A model generated the notes under the pieces. That model was not told the DNA's origin, searched no databases, and saw only the letters and a list, made by a program, of their open reading frames with translations. From NCBI GenBank assembly GCA_017303335.1, contig JAFLBK010000001.1, forward strand, positions 1,369,001 to 1,433,000: a stretch of 64,000 bases of DNA, written 5' to 3'. Every line of letters starts with the position of its first letter. Positions within the stretch are counted from its first letter, which is position 1. Positions 50,581 through 57,069 of this stretch are shown here, piece by piece. This DNA is from Chitinophagales bacterium (GTDB taxonomy: Bacteria > Bacteroidota > Bacteroidia > Chitinophagales > Chitinophagaceae). A program made the translations under genes and the position numbers.

Positions 50581-52053
50581 TTATTTAACCAGGTTGGTGG
50601 TGATTTTGGCCGACAGAAGGCAGAGCGGAATACTGGGACCCGGGTGTACGCTGCCACCGCAGAAATACAGGTTTTTGATCTCCTTCGAGAAATTCGCGTG
50701 GCGCAGGAAGGCGGCGAATTTGTTGTTGGAACTGTTGCCATAGATGGCCCCGAAGGCGCTGGAGGTCCGTTTTTCGATCACCCGCGGATCGAAGACCATT
50801 TCGGTGGCGATGAGCGGGCGTATATCCGTTTTCAGGATGCGGTTGCATTTTTGGATCATGTTCTCCCTTGCTTCGGCGATGAAGGCATCCCAGTCCTGCC
50901 CCTGGTTGTTGGGAACATTGATAAAGGCGAACCAGTTCTCACAACCCGGAGGAGCGTCGGTGGGCGTGTGTTTGCTGGTGATGTTTACGTAGATGGTGGG
51001 ATCGTGGTAGATCTTCTTTTTGCTGAAGATGGTATCGAATTCTTCTTCGTAGTTCTCGGCGAAGAAGATATTGTGCAGACCCAGTTGTTTGAAATCGTGT
51101 TTGATGCCCCAGTAGAAGATGATGCCTGAACTTGACTTGGGTTGATCGAGTGTTTTTTCCGGACGCTTCACACCCGGCATCAGTTTCTTATAACTATTGT
51201 ATACATCCATGTTACTGATGACCACATCGAAATTTTCTGCGCCTTTACCGGTTCGTACGCCAACGGCTTTTTTATTTTCGATGATGATCTCCTGCACGGG
51301 GGTGGAGTAATGGAACTGAACGCCGATATCGGCGCCGAGTTTAGCCAGCGACCGGGTGATGCTTACCATGCCGCCGGTGGGATAGTAGGCGCCTTTCATG
51401 ATTTCCACATGAGCGATCACGTTGAGGGTTGCCGGCGCCAGGTAGGGGCTCGAGCCGTTGTAGGTGGCATAGCGGTTAAAGATCTTCACCATGCGGGGAT
51501 CGCTGAAGGCTTTCTGGTTCACGCCGTTCATGGTATCGAAAGCGCCGATCTTTCCGAAGTTGAGGAAGCCGCGGAACACCGGCCAGGTGAAAAAGTTTTT
51601 GAGTTTGTGCAGGGAGTTCTGCAGGAATACTTCTTCGGTAAGATCGTATACGGTCTTTGTTTTTTCGAGGTAGCGGGCGATGTCTTCCCGGGGTACGCCG
51701 GTACGGGCCGCCATCTCTTCGGAGAATTTCTCCTTACCATGCCAGGCATCCAGCATGGTACCGTCTTCATAAAAGTAGCGGTATACCGGGTCGAGTTTGA
51801 TATAATTAAAATGATCGCGGGGGTTCTTGCCCGACATGACAAACAATTCATCCACCAGGTGGGGCTCGGTGAATACTGAGGGGCCCATGTCGAACCGGTA
51901 ACCATCCTGTTCTTCGCTGGAACATTTGCCGCCCGGGAAGGAGTTGGCCTCGTATACGGTTACTTTATATCCCTTGTTGTGCATGCGGATGGCAGCTGCC
52001 AGTCCGGATACCCCGGCGCCGATGACGGCGCAGGTCTTTTTTTTCGCTGTCAT
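50581..52053 (-). CDS. CrtD-like carotenoid desaturase (CrtI superfamily)
   Basis: 490 residues from the ATG at 52053; an upstream start at 52071 is not needed. FAD motif V-I-G-A-G-V-S-G-L, P-G-G-K-C, F-D-M-G-P-S; the R-Y-A-T-Y-N-G-S-S-P-Y-L-A-P segment near residue 205 resembles 1-hydroxycarotenoid 3,4-desaturases (CrtD); C-terminal G-P-S-I-P-L-C-L-L-S. With the CruF-like hydratase it would make the 3',4'-didehydro-1'-hydroxy end group. It is the first gene of the operon with the ABC exporter and carrier-protein genes. CrtI/CrtN-like activity on another polyene is the alternative. Confidence 0.82.
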   Translation of the reverse strand: MTAKKKTCAVIGAGVSGLAAAIRMHNKGYKVTVYEANSFPGGKCSSEEQDGYRFDMGPSVFTEPHLVDELFVMSGKNPRDHFNYIKLDPVYRYFYEDGTMLDAWHGKEKFSEEMAARTGVPREDIARYLEKTKTVYDLTEEVFLQNSLHKLKNFFTWPVFRGFLNFGKIGAFDTMNGVNQKAFSDPRMVKIFNRYATYNGSSPYLAPATLNVIAHVEIMKGAYYPTGGMVSITRSLAKLGADIGVQFHYSTPVQEIIIENKKAVGVRTGKGAENFDVVISNMDVYNSYKKLMPGVKRPEKTLDQPKSSSGIIFYWGIKHDFKQLGLHNIFFAENYEEEFDTIFSKKKIYHDPTIYVNITSKHTPTDAPPGCENWFAFINVPNNQGQDWDAFIAEARENMIQKCNRILKTDIRPLIATEMVFDPRVIEKRTSSAFGAIYGNSSNNKFAAFLRHANFSKEIKNLYFCGGSVHPGPSIPLCLLSAKITTNLVK

Positions 52054-52068
52054 AATAGTCAAACTGCG

Positions 52069-52076
52069 CAAAATTA
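52069..52076 (-). promoter_or_regulatory. -7 promoter element of the seven-gene reverse operon
   Basis: Read on the minus strand this is TAATTTTG, an exact TAnnTTTG match 15 bases upstream of the desaturase ATG. A TTTG about 23 bases further upstream could serve as the -33 element, slightly wider than the usual spacing. It lies in the divergent gap with the DUF72 gene. Confidence 0.6.
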
Positions 52077-52144
52077 AGGTTTTGCGCCTTGCCGGTTCTC
52101 AAAATTGGGCCTTACTTTTATCAGGTAAATAAATAACCTGCATC

Positions 52145-53065
52145 ATGGATTTTGGACGAGTACCAGCGACGGAATTAGACGAGGTCGACTTCTCCTTACC
52201 CGCCGATCCGGCCTTCAACAAGGCTGTACTGAAAGGTAAGCCGGTCAAGAAACCCAGGGTATATATCGGCTGTGCCAAGTGGGGCCGAACCGAGTGGGTT
52301 GGTAAGATATATCCTCCCAAAACGAAGGAGAAAGATTTCCTCGATCATTATGTGCAGCACTATAACAGTATTGAACTGAACGCCACGCATTATAAAGTAT
52401 ATGGTGAAGCCGGGATAAAAAAGTGGACGGCGAAAGCGGCGGGGCGTGACTTTAAGTTTTGCCCGAAAATGTACCAGGGCGTAACACACCGGGGTAGTTT
52501 GAAGGGAAAGAATTTCATCACCAATGAGTTTTTCCGGGGCATCGTGGCTTTCGAAAAATACCTCGGTCCCATATTTATACAGGTAAGTGAAACATTTTCG
52601 CCCAAACGAAAAGAGGAGTTGTTTGATTTTTTGAAGACCCTGCCAACCGACCTGCAATTCTTCATGGAGGTGCGGCATCCCGATTGGTTCCGGAAGCCGG
52701 AGATAACAGCGGAACTGTTTACCATGCTGAAAGAGATGCATATCGGTGCCGTGATCACCGATACGGCTGGCCGGCGGGATTGCGCACACATGTATCTTTC
52801 GCTGCCCAAAACATTCATCCGGTATGTAGGCAACAGCCTGCACGCAAGCGACTATACCCGTATCGATGCCTGGGTGGATCGTATGAAGCGCTGGCTGGAT
52901 AGCGGGATGGAGGAATTGTATTTTTTCATGCACATGCACGATGAAGCCACTTCGCCGGAGCTGACGGTTTACCTGGTTGATAAAATGAACAAAGAGCTGG
53001 AATTGGACCTGGTAAAACCCCGGTTCATTGGTGCCGATGGAACGCAAACAGGTTTATTCGATTAG
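52145..53065 (+). CDS. DUF72 domain protein (YecE-like)
   Basis: 306 residues. The DUF72 TIM-barrel pattern is clear: Y-I-G-C-A-K-W near residue 38, Y-N-S-I-E-L-N-A-T-H-Y near 76, F-M-E-V-R-H-P-D-W-F near 175 and F-M-H-M-H-D near the C-terminus. The biochemical role of the family is not established. It is divergent from the carotenoid-linked operon and followed by a repeat region. Confidence 0.88.
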   Translation: MDFGRVPATELDEVDFSLPADPAFNKAVLKGKPVKKPRVYIGCAKWGRTEWVGKIYPPKTKEKDFLDHYVQHYNSIELNATHYKVYGEAGIKKWTAKAAGRDFKFCPKMYQGVTHRGSLKGKNFITNEFFRGIVAFEKYLGPIFIQVSETFSPKRKEELFDFLKTLPTDLQFFMEVRHPDWFRKPEITAELFTMLKEMHIGAVITDTAGRRDCAHMYLSLPKTFIRYVGNSLHASDYTRIDAWVDRMKRWLDSGMEELYFFMHMHDEATSPELTVYLVDKMNKELELDLVKPRFIGADGTQTGLFD

Positions 53066-53079
53066 TGTACTTTGCTGCT

Positions 53080-53402
53080 GCTCCGGGCTTCAGCCCGGAG
53101 CAATGGATGAATTGGTTGTTCTTTTGAATTGGCCCGTCTTTTAGGATTTCTATCGCCCTTCATGAATTGCCTGCCCTTCAGGGCGAGGCAAAATGGTACA
53201 ATCAATTAGGGCATTCAGGGTTTTGGGGCTAAAGCCCCTTTTCTTATTTTTATTTTGTCTCCGGGCTGAAGCCCGGAGCAATGGATGAATTGATTGTTCT
53301 TTTGAATTAGCCCGTCCTTTATGCTTTCGATCGCCCTTCATGAATTACCTCGCCCTTCAGGGCGAGGTAATGAAACAAATAAAGCCCAGGGGCTTTAGCC
53401 CA
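53080..53402. repeat. REP-like palindrome cluster 1
   Basis: Three kinds of hairpin alternate here: CTCCGGGCT/AGCCCGGAG (53081-53100 and 53259-53278), GGGGCTAAAGCCCC-type (53225-53238, 53389-53402) and CTCGCCCTTCAGGGCGAG (about 53170-53190 incomplete, 53348-53367). Between them lies a conserved linker (GGATGAATTG... TTTTGAATT). The same units recur at 54978-55318 next to a RAYT gene. No gene was found between 53066 and 53440. Confidence 0.85.
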
Positions 53403-53440
53403 TTCCAGTCCGGTGGATGGCCCGTTAATCAATACCCGGT

Positions 53441-53688
53441 TCAATAATTTTCGTTGATCGTATAAGGAATACCCAGGTTGGAGAAGATGATCTCAACCTG
53501 CTTCACCGTGTAGTAATAACCTCTTTTTTCACCCAGCAGGTCTTCCAAAGGCTTCGGGCAACTTAGTCTTTTACGCTACCTGCCTGCAGGTAGGGGCTTG
53601 ATAAAGGAACTTCTGCATAACCCCAAACCCAGGCATCAGTTCCGGGCAGACGAAAGTAAAAGTTCCCACTATCAGAAATAGCTACTTC
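53441..53688 (-). pseudogene. Possible gene remnant in frame after umuC stop
   Basis: On the minus strand the frame stays open for about 80 codons directly after the umuC stop, ending in E-N-Y-stop, but has no ATG at its start. The translation looks protein-like (S-G-N-F-Y-F-R-L-P-G-T-D-A-W near the start; Y-Y-T-V-K-Q-V-E-I-I-F-S-N-L-G near the end). It contains an 18-base palindrome (CTACCTGC/GCAGGTAG) that may be inserted repeat DNA. It could be a decayed gene that once followed umuC, or a small gene using an unusual start. Low certainty. Confidence 0.3.
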
Positions 53689-54972
53689 TTACCCCACCCT
53701 ATACAATTCTTCCCACCGCGTGGTATAGCGTGGGCTTCTTAGTTCCTGGCGCATCTTCCAGTCGCGGGTAAGCCCGCTGGATGCGAATTTGAGTATGTCA
53801 TCCCGCTGGCTGAAGTTAATATTATCGATCGCTTCCATCAACCTTCTTCCACAGTTGCTGGTTTCCGGCTGAAATAAATTTCCCTGTATCGATTCGTCTG
53901 GAACAATGCCGCTGAGCATGACACCGGCTTTCTTGTATATTCTTCCTTTCTCGTACAGTTCATCAACGAGGGCTATCGCGGGCTTGATCAATTCATGCGT
54001 GAATGAGGTAGCCGTTGGTAATGTTGCATACAGGCTGCGGGTAGCGCCCCGGTTGAAACTTACGGAATGGCTTTCTTCTTTCATTACTACAAAAACGCTG
54101 ATCACACGGGCAGCGCCGTGCTGCCGCCGTAATTTTTCCGCCGCCCTCGAGGTATAGGTGGCCACCGCTTCTTTTATATCGCCCAGGTTCGTTACCGGGG
54201 TACCGAACATGCGGGTGGTGGCAATCATCTTCTTTTGGGTGAGTTCTTCTTCCATGTCATTGCAGCTGACGCCTTTTAATTCCCGAACGAGGCGGGCGCC
54301 CACGACACCACCGAGCTGCGACCGCCCGAACTCCTCGCTCATCTGCTGCAGCTGATAGCCATCATATATGCCCCATGCCTGCCGCAGTTTTTCCGCGTAC
54401 TGGCGTCCTACTCCCCAAATATCGCCGACCGGTGTTTTTTGCAGAGCCGTGGCGATTTCGGCTTCGTTATTCAGTACAACCACGCACCGGGTTTCCTCTT
54501 TGTTTTTCTTTGCGAGGTGATTGGCAACCTTGCACAACACTTTTGTGGGAGCAATGCCCACGGACACTTTGATACCGGTCCAGCGTTCTACCGTTTCCCT
54601 GATCTCGATTCCGGCCTGGTAGAGATCCTGCCCCCCAAATCCGGAGAAATCGAGGAAACATTCATCCACGGAGTATACTTCCACCTTTTCTTTGCCCAAT
54701 ATGGTGCGAAGTGTTTCCATTACCCGCCAGCTGAGGTCGCCATACAGGTTATAGTTGGAGGAAAAGGTGGCTATTTGATGTTTTTGTATCAGGGGTTTTG
54801 CCTGGAAATAAGGGCCAGCCATTGGAACGCCCAGCTTTTTGGCTTCGTCGCTCCGGGAGATGATGCAGCCGTCATTGTTACTCAGCACCACAACAGGTTT
54901 TTTGTCCAGGTGCGGAAGGAACAGGCGCTCGCAGGAGCAATAAAAATTGTTACAATCGATGATGGCTTTCAT
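53689..54972 (-). CDS. umuC: Y-family DNA polymerase V catalytic subunit
   Basis: 427 residues from the ATG at 54972, the family start (M-K-A-I-I-D-C-N-N-F-Y). Motifs: D-C-N-N-F-Y at 6-11, N-D-G-C-I-I-S-R-S near 38, and the catalytic S-V-D-E-C-F near 107. Little-finger domain follows; normal UmuC length. It performs error-prone translesion synthesis. The frame runs open for 91 further codons upstream because a 159-base segment containing the first codons plus a REP-like hairpin is duplicated in tandem; that extension is not considered protein. umuD-like lies 0.85 kb upstream, separated by a RAYT. Confidence 0.93.
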   Translation of the reverse strand: MKAIIDCNNFYCSCERLFLPHLDKKPVVVLSNNDGCIISRSDEAKKLGVPMAGPYFQAKPLIQKHQIATFSSNYNLYGDLSWRVMETLRTILGKEKVEVYSVDECFLDFSGFGGQDLYQAGIEIRETVERWTGIKVSVGIAPTKVLCKVANHLAKKNKEETRCVVVLNNEAEIATALQKTPVGDIWGVGRQYAEKLRQAWGIYDGYQLQQMSEEFGRSQLGGVVGARLVRELKGVSCNDMEEELTQKKMIATTRMFGTPVTNLGDIKEAVATYTSRAAEKLRRQHGAARVISVFVVMKEESHSVSFNRGATRSLYATLPTATSFTHELIKPAIALVDELYEKGRIYKKAGVMLSGIVPDESIQGNLFQPETSNCGRRLMEAIDNINFSQRDDILKFASSGLTRDWKMRQELRSPRYTTRWEELYRVG

Positions 54973-55140
54973 GCTGGTGGGGCTAAAGCCCATTTGTTTT
55001 TTTATTTTATCTCCGGGCTGAAGCCCGGAGCAATTGATGAATTGGTTGTGCTTCTGAATTACTTTATCCTTCCTGAATTCCCCGCTTTTCAGCAGAGAAG
55101 AAAAATTGCTGCGATTGATGATGGCTTTCATGCTGGTGGG
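54961..55140. repeat. 159-base tandem duplication of the umuC start plus REP unit
   Basis: The segment GATGGCTTTCATGCTGGTGG, which is the reverse complement of the first umuC codons and upstream bases, occurs at 54961-54980 and again at 55120-55139, exactly 159 bases (53 codons) apart. Both copies are followed by GGGCTAAAGCCCAT and then the CTCCGGGCT/AGCCCGGAG palindrome with the same linker. The outer copy has mutated codons (D-C-N-N changed to N-R-S-N), so the inner copy is the functional start. Confidence 0.8.
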
Positions 55141-55318
55141 GCTAAAGCCCATTTGGTTTTTTATTTTATCTCCGGGCTGAAGCCCGGAGCAATTGATGAA
55201 TTGGTTGTTCTTCTGAATTGGCCCGCCCGTTATGGTTTCTATCACCCTTCATGAATTACCTCGCCCTTCAGGGCGAGGTGGCGAAACCTCAAGGAACAGG
55301 GGCTTTAGCCCCTTTCCC
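54978..55318. repeat. REP-like palindrome cluster 2, adjoining the RAYT
   Basis: Contains GGGGCTAAAGCCC-type units (54979-54991, 55138-55150, 55299-55312), CTCCGGGCT/AGCCCGGAG palindromes (55011-55030 and 55170-55189) and a CTCGCCCTTCAGGGCGAG palindrome (about 55260-55278). Same unit order as cluster 1 at 53080-53402. Its end overlaps the last codons of the RAYT. This fills the gap between umuC and the RAYT; no other gene was seen. Confidence 0.85.
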
Positions 55319-55739
55319 CTGCAAGTCCATACTCAATCATTAAATCCTCGTATTCCTGCTGGAAGGATCTGACTTTGTGATGCACTTCCTGGTTTTTGAT
55401 ATACGCTCTAACCCGGTTTATACCAGCGTCGCTTACAGACGCTGCAAAGTATTCACCCTGCCACTCAAATTTTCCAACAACCAATTTATTTTTATTTATC
55501 CAGTAGGAGCTTTCACCCTTCAGCAGCTGAGTCAACTTCGAAATGCACTGATCGGGTTTCAGTGAAATAAGGCAGTGCACATGATCCGTATATCCATTTA
55601 CAAAGTCTATATGAATGCCTTTACCGATCGCATTTTCTCTGATGTGGCTGAACACCTGCCGGCGGATAGCCGCTGTGAGCAATGGCTTCCTGTTTTTGGT
55701 GGTCCATACCAGATGAATCCAGATTTTAAGCTGTGGCAT
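55305..55739 (-). CDS. REP-associated tyrosine transposase (RAYT, IS200-like)
   Basis: 144 residues from the ATG at 55739, the family start (M-P-Q-L-K-I-W-I-H-L-V-W-T-T-K). HUH nuclease motif D-H-V-H-C-L near residue 60 and catalytic Tyr in R-A-Y-I-K-N-Q near 113. Y1-type single-domain transposases of this kind mobilise or process REP palindromes, which flank the gene here. It lies between umuD-like and umuC, on the same strand. A longer frame reaching back to 55823, next to the umuD-like stop, is present but has no family similarity. Confidence 0.88.
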   Translation of the reverse strand: MPQLKIWIHLVWTTKNRKPLLTAAIRRQVFSHIRENAIGKGIHIDFVNGYTDHVHCLISLKPDQCISKLTQLLKGESSYWINKNKLVVGKFEWQGEYFAASVSDAGINRVRAYIKNQEVHHKVRSFQQEYEDLMIEYGLAGERG

Positions 55740-55823
55740 TGTATGCAGATTATCTGTTAAGATATTCCGGCAGCTTTCAAGGCCAAAGCCGTTTCCCGCC
55801 TGGAGAATGGTTGTTTTCATCAT

Positions 55824-56255
55824 TTACAGGGTTCTTACTACCGCACAGACTACACCCCACAGCATGAAGTCACTGAATTCACCGAGGTTGATTGTTTTGT
55901 AACGATCATTCTCCGGTACCAGGAAAGTGGAACTGAAATTTTTGTGGTAACGCCTTACCATCAATTCCCCGTTCAGTACAGCTACAATAATCTTTCCGCT
56001 CACCAGTTTCAGGGACCGGTCCACGATCAGCACATCGTTATCGAATATGCCGGCGTCTTTCATGGCATCGCCTTTCATGCGAAAGAAAAACGTGGCGGGT
56101 TTGTTCCGGATCAGTTGTTCGTTCAGGTCGATGCCCCGTTCCATGTAATCGTCGGCGGCAGCCCCGAATCCGGTTGCGTTGGCTGTTTTAATTTCATGCT
56201 GCGTATAGTGTTTACTGCCTTTGTAGGCAGCCCCATAGAATTGATCTCCGTCCAT
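55824..56255 (-). CDS. umuD: UmuD/LexA-type S24 protein with substituted catalytic residues
   Basis: 143 residues. The fold matches UmuD: G-F-x-x-x-A-D-D-Y near residue 30, D-L-N near 43, T-F-F-F-R-M-K-G-D-A-M-K-D-A-G-I at 55-70, L-I-V-D-R-S near 77 and N-G-E-L-M-V-R-R near 95. The nucleophilic Ser of G-D-S-M is Ala64 and the general-base Lys is Arg101; the spacing of 37 equals E. coli Ser60-Lys97. The protein therefore should not self-cleave. It may act as a constitutive accessory subunit for UmuC. DNA codons at both sites are clear (GCC and CGx). Confidence 0.88.
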   Translation of the reverse strand: MDGDQFYGAAYKGSKHYTQHEIKTANATGFGAAADDYMERGIDLNEQLIRNKPATFFFRMKGDAMKDAGIFDNDVLIVDRSLKLVSGKIIVAVLNGELMVRRYHKNFSSTFLVPENDRYKTINLGEFSDFMLWGVVCAVVRTL

Positions 56256-56283
56256 AAAAATATTTTTTGTAAAGCTAAATAAA

Positions 56284-56301
56284 TTAGTATATTTATACTA
56301 A
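56284..56301. promoter_or_regulatory. Palindromic operator candidate in divergent umuD/2H promoter
   Basis: TTAGTATA and TATACTAA form a perfect 8 bp inverted repeat with a 2-base spacer, centred in the 76-base gap between the divergent umuD-like gene (ATG at 56255) and the 2H phosphoesterase gene (ATG at 56332). Symmetry and position fit a dimeric repressor, possibly a damage-response regulator encoded elsewhere. Confidence 0.5.
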
Positions 56302-56331
56302 TAAAATTAGTTTTCAGTTTAAACCTGTATC

Positions 56332-56988
56332 ATGAAACTCACGGGAACCCCCTTGCCTGGCTACGCCGTATACGAATACCTGCTGGTATTACATCCGCAT
56401 GAAGAATTATGGAATAAGATCATGAAGATCAAGCATGAATTTGCCGATCGATATAAATCCGATCATGCCCGCTGGAGTAAGCCCCATATAACACTGGTCA
56501 ACTTCCTGCAGCATGAAATGATGCAGGCCCGGATCGTGAACCGGTTAAAAACGATCGCAATGGGTTTCCCGCCCATCAAGATCGAACTCAAAGACTATGG
56601 CAGTTTTCCCAGTCATACCATTTACATCAACATTACCAGCAAGCTGCCGGTACAAAGCCTGGTTAAGCAGATCCGGAAGGAAACGCAGCGCCTGATGAAA
56701 CTGAACGACGATAACAAACCGCACTTTATGCTGGAACCGCACCTCACCATCGCCCGCAAACTTCAGCCCTGGCAATACGAACAGGGATGGCTGGAGTTCA
56801 GTCACCGCCAGTTCACCGGCCGCTTCATCGCCTCGGATATGTTATTGCTGCGCCGGCCGCTGGATGATAAAAAATACGAGATCATTCAGCGCTTCGAATT
56901 CGAGAATATGCCGGTGCATACCAAACAGGGGGAATTGTTCAGCCCCCTGTCCCCTAAAGGGGGAAATTCCATGCAGGATGAAAAATAA
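56332..56988 (+). CDS. 2H phosphoesterase / 2'-5' RNA ligase-like protein
   Basis: 218 residues. The two H-x-T/S-h motifs of the 2H superfamily are present: K-P-H-I-T-L near residue 50 and E-P-H-L-T-I near 138. Members hydrolyse or form 2'-5' or cyclic phosphodiester bonds in RNA or nucleotides. It is divergent from the umuD-like gene across a shared palindrome. The last 20 codons run through a short palindromic repeat (CCCCT/AGGGG) and look like added tail. A link to the RNA-repair genes 2.2 kb downstream is possible but unproven. Confidence 0.82.
   Translation: MKLTGTPLPGYAVYEYLLVLHPHEELWNKIMKIKHEFADRYKSDHARWSKPHITLVNFLQHEMMQARIVNRLKTIAMGFPPIKIELKDYGSFPSHTIYINITSKLPVQSLVKQIRKETQRLMKLNDDNKPHFMLEPHLTIARKLQPWQYEQGWLEFSHRQFTGRFIASDMLLLRRPLDDKKYEIIQRFEFENMPVHTKQGELFSPLSPKGGNSMQDEK
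56940..56968. repeat. Short palindromic repeat inside the 3' end of the 2H gene
   Basis: GCCCCCTGTCCCCTAAAGGG and following GG form a small inverted repeat that is read through as the C-terminal tail of the 2H protein (L-S-P-K-G-G). Such CCCCT-N-AGGGG elements look like mobile intergenic palindromes. Confidence 0.45.
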
Positions 56989-57069
56989 AACCCGGGAGCA
57001 CTTATAGAATAGCTTTTAAAAATAGAAGATCATTCGTGCGTATCTGTATAATTCGTTGCAAAAAATATC

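Noticed and set aside
53080..53402. CRISPR array
   Set aside because: The units are palindromes of three kinds with linkers that are themselves repeated; there are no unique spacers of constant length and no cas genes.
54973..55245. 91-codon N-terminal extension of UmuC as genuine protein
   Set aside because: It is made of REP palindromes and a mutated copy of the umuC start; family members begin at the inner ATG (54972).
55740..55823. 28-residue N-terminal extension of the RAYT
   Set aside because: The family start is at 55739 and the extension has no similarity to RAYTs; it probably reflects chance openness after the umuD-like stop codon.
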